Shown here: positions 9,017 through 16,537 of the stretch, piece by piece
Position numbering within the stretch: the stretch's first letter is position 1
Layout of the letters: every line of letters begins with the position of its first letter
From: DYJE01 sp964637565
GTDB taxonomy: Bacteria; Desulfobacterota; Desulfobacteria; Desulfobacterales; Desulfolunaceae
Direction: 5' to 3'
Assembly: GCA_964637565.1 (NCBI GenBank)
Contig: CAZWTY010000008.1
Span: 1-64,000, forward strand
DNA: 64,000 nucleotides
The notes under the pieces: generated by a model
Told to the model about the DNA's origin: nothing
The model's input: only the letters and a program-made list of their open reading frames with translations
Databases searched by the model: none
Translations under genes and position numbers: made by a program

Positions 9017-9184
9017 GGACCGATTCTCCCCCTGATGATGACCATGTGAACTGAAGTTTTTCTATTGAGTCGTCAGCGGATCGCGCTGGGATGCTTCATA
9101 ATTTTTTTGGAAGATAACATGAAACAGGGGACAAAGAAAAGGGTTTAATGGCCGGAAATGGCCGGAGAAAAAGACAGTTCCCAC

Positions 9185-10027
9185 CTACATTTCAAGGGCT
9201 TTATAGATGGTGAATCCGCCCATGACCATGGTGAGAATCCCGATGACGATCTTGAGGTGGTCTTCGTGAGCCCTGTTGATGGCAAAAACAGAAAACGGAA
9301 CGGATATCAGGGCTCCGGCGCACATGGGAATAAACACCCGGGCGCTGACGTAGCCCCCCTGCATCATGAAGAGAACCGTCGCCACGAGACAGGTCATGGC
9401 CTCCGCAAAGGCGGTGATCCCCACAGCCGATTTCCCCTTGACCCCGCTTAAAATCTGACCGCTGGTCACCAGGGGGCCGTAGCCTCCGCCGCTCAGGGAT
9501 TTGTTGAACGACGCTATTCCTGACAGCACGAGCATTTTCCAGTTCCTGTAGACAATAGCCCGCTGGCTGAGGAGAATGACAAACAGCCCGGACATGACGA
9601 TGACGCAACCAATGGTCATTCTCAGCACCTGATCCGGAAGTTTCAGCGCCGTGGCGACTCCGAGACTCACGCCAACCACGCTTCCGCCGGCCAGAATCAT
9701 CGCCGCGTTCAGGTCTTTTCCACCCAAACCCAGGTCGACATTCTTGATTTCGTTATGAAAAAAAGCGGCGGCAAAGCCGCTGATAAGCTCTGAGACAAGG
9801 ATGGTGGGAACGATGTCTTCCGGCCCGTAACCCATGAACAGCATGGCCGGGGTGAGGATGGTGCCGTAGCCCATGCCCAGCGCGCTGTCGATCAGTTCAC
9901 AGGTAAAGCAGAGGCCGAAAAGCATGAAAGACCGGTCCATGTCCATTTGCCCGTGATACCAGCCTGCCAGACCGCAAAGGGTAAGGACTGTCACTATCCA
10001 GAACCCGCTTTTCGTCGTGTATGACAT
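9185..10027 (-). CDS. TauE/SafE family anion exporter (sulfite exporter-like)
   Basis: A 280-residue integral membrane protein with about eight hydrophobic segments and the TauE/SafE (DUF81) glycine-rich elements GMGYGTILTPAMLFMGYGP and LSGGGYGPLVTSGQILSG, which form the two repeated halves. Members export sulfite, sulfoacetate or other organic anions; the substrate here is not known, though sulfite is attractive for a sulfur-metabolising host. AGGAGG precedes the ATG at 10025-10027. It appears monocistronic. Confidence 0.85.
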   Translation of the reverse strand: MSYTTKSGFWIVTVLTLCGLAGWYHGQMDMDRSFMLFGLCFTCELIDSALGMGYGTILTPAMLFMGYGPEDIVPTILVSELISGFAAAFFHNEIKNVDLGLGGKDLNAAMILAGGSVVGVSLGVATALKLPDQVLRMTIGCVIVMSGLFVILLSQRAIVYRNWKMLVLSGIASFNKSLSGGGYGPLVTSGQILSGVKGKSAVGITAFAEAMTCLVATVLFMMQGGYVSARVFIPMCAGALISVPFSVFAINRAHEDHLKIVIGILTMVMGGFTIYKALEM

Positions 10028-10161
10028 TATCCCGCCCCCCTCCTGGAACCCCTTTGGCTGTAACGCCCCAATGTCAAGTTTTCCCCACAGACACTCTATG
10101 CTGGATACATCAACCTCCCTCTTTTGAAAAGGGTCTTTTGGCCATCTGCAAAAACACGTTT

Positions 10162-10181
10162 CCTTTTTTTACAAAAAAAGG
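10162..10181. repeat. AT hairpin upstream of the cyclophilin gene
   Basis: CCTTTTTTT and AAAAAAAGG are exact reverse complements separated by only AC. It lies 70 nt before the cyclophilin start in the divergent space with the exporter gene. It may be a cruciform or promoter-region element; no function can be assigned. Confidence 0.4.
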
Positions 10182-10250
10182 TACAGATACCCCAAAAAAG
10201 AACCTATAAAGCATTTCAAGTCCAACATAAACCGATGGAAAGGAGATTCC

Positions 10251-10781
10251 ATGTCCAATCTTGTCGCTGTAATCGAGACAAAAAAAGGCACGATCCGATT
10301 GAACCTGTTCGCAGACAAAACACCCTACACCGTGGCCAACTTCGTGAATCTTGCCCGGCGTGAGTTTTACAAGGGCCTGAAGTTTCACCGCGTCATTTCA
10401 GATTTCATGATCCAGGGCGGCTGCCCTTACGGAACAGGCACCGGTGACCCCGGGTACCGTTTCGAGGATGAGTTCACACCCGAGCTCCGTCATGACCGGG
10501 CCGGCATTCTTTCCATGGCCAACGCGGGCCCCGGAACCAACGGATGCCAGTTCTTCATCACCCACGGTCCCACGCCCCACCTGGACGATCACCACACCGT
10601 GTTCGGCGTGGTTGAAAGCGATGCGGATCAGGCGGTGGTCAACAAGATCACCAAGGGCGACGTGATGATCAACGTCACCATCGAAGGGGATTACAGCGAG
10701 CTGATGGCAAAAACAGCCGACAAGGTCGATCAGTGGAACACCACCCTCAACAAGTATTTCCCCAAACTCCTGCCGGTCTGA
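10251..10781 (+). CDS. ppiB: Peptidyl-prolyl cis-trans isomerase, cyclophilin type
   Basis: A 176-residue cytoplasmic cyclophilin (no signal peptide) that speeds proline isomerisation in folding proteins. Active-site residues are visible: FHRVISDFMIQGG (catalytic Arg, Phe, Met, Gln), GTNGCQFFIT and HLDDHHTVFG. The C-terminal 20 residues (from about EGDYSEL) extend past the minimal cyclophilin core. AGGAG lies seven bases before the ATG. It ends in a shared bidirectional terminator. Confidence 0.93.
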   Translation: MSNLVAVIETKKGTIRLNLFADKTPYTVANFVNLARREFYKGLKFHRVISDFMIQGGCPYGTGTGDPGYRFEDEFTPELRHDRAGILSMANAGPGTNGCQFFITHGPTPHLDDHHTVFGVVESDADQAVVNKITKGDVMINVTIEGDYSELMAKTADKVDQWNTTLNKYFPKLLPV

Positions 10782-10812
10782 TCACGTCCAGTATCTCAGA
10801 AACAGGATGAAC

Positions 10813-10853
10813 AAAAAGGCCGTTTCCCGGGTTTCACCGGGAAACGGTTTTTT
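10813..10853. terminator. Bidirectional terminator between ppiB and the SCP2-like gene
   Basis: CCGTTTCCCGG (10820-10830) pairs exactly with CCGGGAAACGG (10837-10847) around a 6-nt loop. There are six T on the right and five A on the left, so it can stop transcripts from both convergent genes. Confidence 0.9.
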
Positions 10854-11250
10854 ATTCTTTTTTCTTCTTTTTCTTCAGGTACATTTTCCCCAGCTGGTTC
10901 ACCGCCGCCATGTACCAGGACACCGCCATGGCATCTCCTTCGAGTTGCAGACGACCGTCGATGACGGCTTTCATCAGAGCTTTGGAGTCTCCCCGGGCGA
11001 TGTCCATCATCACCCCCGCCCCGTCTGCTTCCGTGGCCCAGACAAGGCGGCACAAAGCATCTTTCCGGTCGCCCGATGCGGAGCTGACCCGCCCCTTCTC
11101 AAAAATAAAGGACCGGGCGATCCTGCTGTCCCTTGCCCGCATCACGAGAACCAGGTCCCGTTCCCCGAGTTTCTGCCTGAAAGACTCCTTTTTCCAGGCC
11201 GTATATCTGAACAGCAGGTAGTAAGCGTACATGATCATCGTCAGTTTCAT
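10852..11250 (-). CDS. SCP2 sterol-transfer-like protein
   Basis: A 132-residue protein whose last ~95 residues look like the SCP2 lipid-binding fold: a beta region (LVLVMRARDSR, RSFIFEKGRVSS), CRLVWATEADGAGVMMDIARGD, then ALMKAVIDGRLQLEGDAMAVSW. Such domains bind hydrophobic ligands; the ligand is not known. I chose the ATG at 11248-11250, which has GGAGG upstream; the open frame continues 100 codons further with no support. The C-terminus ends in a run of lysines whose codons lie against the bidirectional terminator. Confidence 0.6.
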   Translation of the reverse strand: MKLTMIMYAYYLLFRYTAWKKESFRQKLGERDLVLVMRARDSRIARSFIFEKGRVSSASGDRKDALCRLVWATEADGAGVMMDIARGDSKALMKAVIDGRLQLEGDAMAVSWYMAAVNQLGKMYLKKKKKKE

Positions 11251-11489
11251 CTGCGGGCCTCCTTTTTTTAATATAACAGGTCTCAGTCCAGACATTCCGC
11301 CTGCACGAAACATTCTTTGTTTTTTACATATGTCCATTTTTAAAGTTTGATACCATGGGTTTCCCTCAAAATCAAAGTCTATCTCGCCGGCAAGAAGAAC
11401 AAAGCCCTTGATGAACCCAAGGAATTTAAGATAGAGTGATCTTGTTTCACGGGTTAGTTCCAGTTCGAAACCATCTTCAGGGAGATGCC

Positions 11490-12434
11490 ATGACGCCGTC
11501 CCGAAAAACCTATATGCTGCTCCTCGTCGCCTGCTTTCTTTTCCCGGCAACCGTGGCGGCCTTCTGTATCCAGGGAGACTGTTACGAGGGAATGGGGGCT
11601 TTAAGAGGAACGGATTTCCGATACGAAGGCGAATTCAAAGATGGAAAATTCAACGGCAGCGGCTCCGTTTTTTTCGACGACGGCAGCATCTACACGGGCC
11701 AGTTCACCGATGGTTTTTTTCAGGGCAAAGGTGTGTTCACCCGGCCCAACGGTGAAAAATACAAGGGAGACATGGTCCAGGGGAAGTTCGAGGGCAAGGG
11801 CGTCTACACCTATCCGGACGGACGGTCATACAGCGGTGATTTCAAGGCGGACCAGTTCCATGGGCGCGGCCTTTTCTCTTTCCCCAACGGTGAATCCTAC
11901 GAAGGGTCGTTCAAGGAAGGAAAAATAAACGGTCCGGGGACCTATGTCTATCCCCTGGGCAAGACTTACACCGGAGAATTCGTAGACGGCGTCCCCCATG
12001 GCCGTGGCGTTCTCGTCAATGAATTAGGAGACCGGTACGAAGGGGATTTTAAAAAAGGACTCAAAGACGGCCAGGGAACCCTGGTCTATCTTTCCGGAAA
12101 AACATACCAGGGTGGATTTAAAGAGGACCTGATGTCCGGTCCTGGAATCCTCACCGATACGGACGGAAGCGTCCAGAAAGGGGTTTTCAAAGACGGACGC
12201 CTCGAAGGATTCGGAAGTAAAATCATTTCGGACAAGGAACGCTACACAGGCCATTTCAAAGACGGGCGATTCCATGGCCAGGGGACCTACGCCTTTGCCG
12301 ATGGCCGGGTCTACACCGGAGAATGGGCCGATGACCTGCCCAATGGCCAGGGCCGGATGATCACACCCGACGGAATCGTCAGTGAGGGGTATTTCGTCAA
12401 TGGGGTCATGAGAAAAAAACCAAAATATCCCTGA
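11490..12434 (+). CDS. Secreted MORN-repeat protein
   Basis: A 314-residue protein with an N-terminal signal peptide (basic MTPSRK, hydrophobic core, cleavage near VAAF) followed by about a dozen consecutive MORN repeats of 22-24 residues, each of the YxGxFxxGxxxGxGxxxxxxG type. Two cysteines near the mature N-terminus (FCIQGDC) may form a disulfide. MORN repeats form elongated beta sheets that often bind lipids or other proteins; bacterial members are poorly understood. The ATG at 11490 has GGGAG upstream and begins the signal peptide. It converges with the glycosyltransferase gene with a 5-bp gap. Confidence 0.85.
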   Translation: MTPSRKTYMLLLVACFLFPATVAAFCIQGDCYEGMGALRGTDFRYEGEFKDGKFNGSGSVFFDDGSIYTGQFTDGFFQGKGVFTRPNGEKYKGDMVQGKFEGKGVYTYPDGRSYSGDFKADQFHGRGLFSFPNGESYEGSFKEGKINGPGTYVYPLGKTYTGEFVDGVPHGRGVLVNELGDRYEGDFKKGLKDGQGTLVYLSGKTYQGGFKEDLMSGPGILTDTDGSVQKGVFKDGRLEGFGSKIISDKERYTGHFKDGRFHGQGTYAFADGRVYTGEWADDLPNGQGRMITPDGIVSEGYFVNGVMRKKPKYP

Positions 12435-12439
12435 CTCGC

Positions 12440-13303
12440 TCAGGGGTTCTGTTTTTCCCAGAAACATTTCAAGCGGTCAAAATACTCCGCTTCCACGTCC
12501 CGCCCACGTTTCCGGCAGCCCTCCGCGTAAATCACGCATTTTTCCATAAGAACCCCAATGGTCTCACGGGCCTGCTCTTCCGAGAGCCTGCCGCTTTTCA
12601 GAAGTTTATCCATGGACTTTATCCTGAACCGGTCCAGACCCGGGGCCGCAGAAAGCTGGTCATCGTGCCCTCCCCGCTTGATCACATGGCTTTCGGCGGT
12701 GGTGTAAATGGGATAGCGGCAGGCGATCCGGAGCCAGAGATCGTAATCCTCACAGGCCGGCAGGGTTTCGTCGAAGAGTCCCACCTCGTCGAGGAGATCA
12801 CGCCTGATCATCACGGCCGAAGGGCTGACAAGGCAGAGGCGAAGTGACGGTTCAAAGATCATTCCCGATAGTTTGGCGTGCTTTTTCATGGGGTTCACCC
12901 GCTTCCCCCGCCGGATCCAGATTTCACCGGTCTGGCAGATCAGGGCCTCGGGGGTTTTCCTGAAAAAATCAAGCTGACAGGCGAGTTTTCCTTTTTCCCA
13001 GAGATCGTCGGAATCAAGAAACGCGATGAAGCTTCCTCTGGCCTGACCGATTCCCCGGTTTCTGGCGGCACTGACACCCCGGTTCTCCTGGAAACATGGC
13101 ACGATGCTGTTTCCGTAGGACAGAAGGAGTTCCCGGGTCCCGTCCGTGGACCCGTCGTCCACCACGATGACCTCCAGCGGAGGAACGGTCTGGGCCAGAA
13201 CCGAATCGATGGCCTCCTTGACCCAGAGGGACCGGTTGTAGGTGGGAATCACCACACTCACCGTTTCGTTGATTTTTTCGTCCGCCTTTTCTATAGTGTC
13301 CAC
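12440..13303 (-). CDS. Family 2 glycosyltransferase
   Basis: A 287-residue GT-A fold glycosyltransferase that transfers a sugar from a nucleotide donor. Visible motifs are VVIPTYNRSLWVKEAIDSVL, the nucleotide-binding VVDDGSTDGT, AARNRGI and AFLDSDDLW (DxD-type metal site), with a later ED near CEDYDLWLRI as probable catalytic base. No membrane segment is seen, so it is a soluble enzyme. The start is GTG at 13301-13303, divergent from the HAD gene. There is no polysaccharide cluster around it, so the acceptor cannot be guessed. Confidence 0.85.
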   Translation of the reverse strand: MDTIEKADEKINETVSVVIPTYNRSLWVKEAIDSVLAQTVPPLEVIVVDDGSTDGTRELLLSYGNSIVPCFQENRGVSAARNRGIGQARGSFIAFLDSDDLWEKGKLACQLDFFRKTPEALICQTGEIWIRRGKRVNPMKKHAKLSGMIFEPSLRLCLVSPSAVMIRRDLLDEVGLFDETLPACEDYDLWLRIACRYPIYTTAESHVIKRGGHDDQLSAAPGLDRFRIKSMDKLLKSGRLSEEQARETIGVLMEKCVIYAEGCRKRGRDVEAEYFDRLKCFWEKQNP

Positions 13304-13348
13304 GTCCCTGACCGCTTAATCCATCGATACGCCTGAAAGGAAACCACC

Positions 13349-13819
13349 ATGATCCATATTGACATTCCCGGATTTGGAGAGCTTGAACTCCAGCACCTTG
13401 TCCTTGATTACAACGGAACCCTGGCCGTGGACGGCCAGCCCGTGGAAGGCGTGGCCGAGCGGCTGAAACGCCTGAGCCTGGACCTTTCCATCCATGTGAT
13501 CACAGCCGACACCTTCGGAACAGTGGAAAAAAATCTGGGGCACCTTCCCCTGACCGTGGCCGTTCTGGGAAAGGACCGCCAGGACCAGGCCAAGCTGGAC
13601 TACGTGAATCGTCTTGGAGCCGGAATCACGGCCTGCATCGGCAACGGTCGGAACGACCGCCTGATGCTTCGGGCCAGCGCCCTGGGCATGGCGGTGATTC
13701 TGAACGAAGGGGCCTGTTTTGAAACCCTCCAGTCCGCAAAACTGGTGTTCACCCGGATCACCGACGCCCTGGACCTGCTGTCCAATCCTTTACGCCTCAT
13801 CGCGGGACTGCGCTGTTGA
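13349..13819 (+). CDS. Soluble HAD protein (COG4087-like)
   Basis: A 156-residue HAD-fold protein resembling the isolated phosphorylation domain of P-type ATPases. Motif I is DYNGTLA (usually DxDGT; the second Asp is replaced by Asn), a possible motif III lysine lies in LGKDRQDQAK, and motif IV is IGNGRND. The altered motif I suggests a P-type ATPase-like aspartyl-phosphate site (DKTGT-like) rather than a standard phosphatase. No membrane helix is present. AGGAAA lies upstream of the ATG. Its stop is 4 bp from the convergent hisD stop. Confidence 0.7.
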   Translation: MIHIDIPGFGELELQHLVLDYNGTLAVDGQPVEGVAERLKRLSLDLSIHVITADTFGTVEKNLGHLPLTVAVLGKDRQDQAKLDYVNRLGAGITACIGNGRNDRLMLRASALGMAVILNEGACFETLQSAKLVFTRITDALDLLSNPLRLIAGLRC

Positions 13820-13823
13820 GTTT

Positions 13824-15125
13824 TCAGCTCTCCAGCCGGACCCGGATGGAGTTGGCGTGACCGCCGAGGCCTTCGATGTCCGCAAGGGTCATGATGTCAC
13901 GGGCCTCTTTTTCGAAAGCCTGTTTCGTGTAGTAGATCAGGCTGGTTTTCTTGGTGAAGTGCTCCACGGACAGGGCCGACGAGAACCTGGCTGTCCCGGC
14001 TGTGGGAAGCACATGGTTGGGCCCGGCGATATAGTCCCCTATGGGCTCGGGCGTGTGGGAGCCCAGGAACACAGCTCCGGCGTTCTTCACCTTGCCCACA
14101 TGCTCAAAGGGATTTTCCACCAGAAGCTCCAGATGTTCGGTGGCGATGCCGTTGGCAAGATCAATGGCCGTGTCGATGTCGGGCACCACCATGATGGCCC
14201 CGAAATGCTCCAGGGATTCTTCGGCGATATCCCGGCGGGCGAGGACCGCCAGCTGTTTCTTCAGCTCAACCGCTGTCTGTTCGGCCACCGTTCTCGAGGT
14301 GGTGAGAAGCACGGCCGAGGCCACCCGGTCGTGTTCAGCCTGAGAAATCATGTCGGCCGCGGCATGAGCCGGATTGGCCTTGTCGTCGGCGATGACCAGA
14401 ATCTCACTGGGGCCTGCAATCATGTCGATGCCCACGGTCCCCGCCACGATCTTTTTGGCCAGGGTGACGTACATGTTTCCAGGCCCCACGATCACATCGA
14501 CTTTTTTCACGGTATCCGTTCCATAGGCCAGGGCCGCGATGGCCCAGGCACTGCCGGCTTTGTACACCGTGTCGATACCCACTTTTCTTGCCGCCACCAG
14601 AAGATGGGGATTGATGGACCCGTCTTCCGTGGGAGGCGTCATCAGGGAGACGTGTTTCACACCGGCAATCTTGGCGGGGATGCCGCCCATAAGCACGGAG
14701 CTGACCAGAGGGGTTTTCCCTCCCTTGGCTCCAGGAGCGTAGACACCGGCCGCATCCACAGGCAGCACCATCTGACCCAGCATCACCCCTTCACGGTCCG
14801 TGTCAATCCAGGAATTCTGCCGCTGTTTCTTGTGAAAAGAGGAGATCTGTTCCACGGCTCTGTCCACGGCCCGAATGAATTCGGGTGAAACGCTTGTCTC
14901 GGCCAGAACAAACTCTTCTTCACTCACGACCAAGCGGTCAAGCGTCAGAGCCGGGGCGTCGAAACGTCGGGTGTACTCCATGAGTGCCTCGTCGCCCCTC
15001 TTCTTCACGTCTGAGAGTATGGCATTCACGCTGTCCAGTTCATCATCGGAATAGCCGAGTCCCCTGTCTACAATTTTCCTGAATTTTTCTTCCGCCTCAG
15101 GCGAAGGGTAGGTGTATATATTCAT
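13824..15125 (-). CDS. hisD: Histidinol dehydrogenase
   Basis: A 433-residue zinc enzyme that oxidises L-histidinol to L-histidine with two NAD+ in the final two steps of histidine synthesis. Recognisable blocks are PVDAAGVYAPGAKGGKTPLVSS, GPGNMYVTLAKK, GPSEILVIAD, ISQAEHD (catalytic and zinc residues), ATEHLEL and GPNHVLPTAGTARFSS. Length is typical. It appears to be transcribed alone, away from hisI-hisG about 14 kb to the right on the same strand. Confidence 0.96.
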   Translation of the reverse strand: MNIYTYPSPEAEEKFRKIVDRGLGYSDDELDSVNAILSDVKKRGDEALMEYTRRFDAPALTLDRLVVSEEEFVLAETSVSPEFIRAVDRAVEQISSFHKKQRQNSWIDTDREGVMLGQMVLPVDAAGVYAPGAKGGKTPLVSSVLMGGIPAKIAGVKHVSLMTPPTEDGSINPHLLVAARKVGIDTVYKAGSAWAIAALAYGTDTVKKVDVIVGPGNMYVTLAKKIVAGTVGIDMIAGPSEILVIADDKANPAHAAADMISQAEHDRVASAVLLTTSRTVAEQTAVELKKQLAVLARRDIAEESLEHFGAIMVVPDIDTAIDLANGIATEHLELLVENPFEHVGKVKNAGAVFLGSHTPEPIGDYIAGPNHVLPTAGTARFSSALSVEHFTKKTSLIYYTKQAFEKEARDIMTLADIEGLGGHANSIRVRLES

Positions 15126-15271
15126 GTCTGATCCTGTCTCACCATAGGGTTGATCGTGATCCGATTAACAGATTTCCAGCAAAAATCGGTGTTTATTTCA
15201 TTCCATCACGTGTCTGTTTCGGCCCCAAGATAAGCCATGATGGAAATCAAGTAAAGCCGTATGATTCAAAA

Positions 15272-15301
15272 AAAAAGGGCTGCCGGTGAGGGCAGCCCTT
15301 T
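15272..15301 (-). terminator. Terminator of the fadN-fadA operon
   Basis: AAAGGGCTGCC (15274-15284) and GGCAGCCCTTT (15291-15301) form a perfect stem with a 6-nt loop. On the minus strand it is followed by a run of U, 25 nt after the fadA stop. Confidence 0.9.
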
Positions 15302-15325
15302 GAATCAAGCTATGTTACGAGGTCA

Positions 15326-16498
15326 TTAGACCATTTCGAAGATAGCTGCTGCGCCCATACCGCCACCGATACACATGGAGACGATACCGTATTTCCCGCC
15401 GGTTCTCTTGAGAACGGAAAGGAGGGTTGCGGTGATTTTCGCACCGGTGCATCCAAGAGGATGGCCGAGAGCGATGGCGCCGCCGTTCAGGTTCACTTTG
15501 TTGATGTCGATGCCGAGTTCTTTCACGCAGTGAATGGCCTGGGTAGCGAAAGCTTCGTTCAGCTCGAAAGCGTCGATCTGGTCAATGGTAAGACCGGCGA
15601 TTTTCAGAGCTTTGGGAATCGCATATTTCGGACCAACACCCATTTCGTCGGATTTGCAACCGGCTACGGCGTAAGCGATGATTTTTGCGATGGGTTTGAG
15701 GCCCAGTCTTTCGCAGGCTTCTTTGCTTGCAACAAGAGTCGCGGCCGCACCGTCGGTGGTCTGCGAGCTGTTGGCCGCTGTGGCCACGCCGCCGAACTTG
15801 AAGGGGCTGCTGAGTTTTGCGATACCTTCTGCGGTTGTGCCGGGACGAACGCCGTCATCTTCGCTGACGATGAAGGTTTCTTTTTTGAAAGTGCCATCGG
15901 CCTGTTTCACGAATTTCACCGCAGGGGTGGGAACGATTTCAGTGAACCAGCCGTTTTTCTGAGCGATGGCTGCTTTTTCGTTTGATTTGGCAGCGAACTC
16001 ATCGCATTCCTGACGGGTGATGTTGTAACGCGAGGCCACGTTTTCAGCGGTGATACCCATTGAAATGTAAGCAGTGGGATCTTCCTTTGAAAATTCGGGA
16101 TGAGGGCGGGGTTTGTTGCCTCCCATGGGTACGAAAGTCATGGATTCGATACCGGCACCCATGGCCACATCGGACCAGCCAGCCTGTACGCGAAGCGTGG
16201 CAAGAGCGATGGCTTCGATACCGGAAGAGCAGAAACGGTTAACCGTTGCACCGCACACTGAGTCGGGGAATCCGGCCATTTTTGAAGCGATACGGCCGAT
16301 GTTGATGCCCTGTTCAGCTTCGGGGAACGCGCAACCCACCATCACGTCGTCGATTTCCGCAGGATTGATACCGGCTTTTTCAACGCATGATTTCAGAATG
16401 AAAGACAGAAGGTCTTCGGGACGGGTATCCTTGAACTTGCCTCTTTTATTTTTGCAGCCTGGAGTTCTGACTGATTCTACAATGTAAGCTTCTCTCAT
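15326..16498 (-). CDS. fadA: Acetyl-CoA acyltransferase (thiolase)
   Basis: A 390-residue thiolase that cleaves 3-ketoacyl-CoA with CoA to release acetyl-CoA, the last step of beta-oxidation (or condenses acyl-CoAs in reverse). The nucleophile is Cys90 in RFCSSGIEA, the acid/base residues lie in NEAFA, GHPLGCTGAK and the C-terminal CIGGGMGAA. AGGAGG precedes the ATG. It is 39 bp downstream of the FadN-type gene and ends in a strong terminator, making a two-gene operon that supplies both halves of the multienzyme pathway. Confidence 0.95.
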   Translation of the reverse strand: MREAYIVESVRTPGCKNKRGKFKDTRPEDLLSFILKSCVEKAGINPAEIDDVMVGCAFPEAEQGINIGRIASKMAGFPDSVCGATVNRFCSSGIEAIALATLRVQAGWSDVAMGAGIESMTFVPMGGNKPRPHPEFSKEDPTAYISMGITAENVASRYNITRQECDEFAAKSNEKAAIAQKNGWFTEIVPTPAVKFVKQADGTFKKETFIVSEDDGVRPGTTAEGIAKLSSPFKFGGVATAANSSQTTDGAAATLVASKEACERLGLKPIAKIIAYAVAGCKSDEMGVGPKYAIPKALKIAGLTIDQIDAFELNEAFATQAIHCVKELGIDINKVNLNGGAIALGHPLGCTGAKITATLLSVLKRTGGKYGIVSMCIGGGMGAAAIFEMV

Positions 16499-16537
16499 GT
16501 TATTTCCTCCTTAAAAATCTATGTTCATGACCCGGTA

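Noticed and set aside
13719..14888. A long plus-strand open frame antisense to hisD
   Set aside because: Its translation is His/Gly-rich with no family motif, it has no ribosome site, and hisD on the other strand is unmistakable. High-GC genes here produce many such antisense frames.
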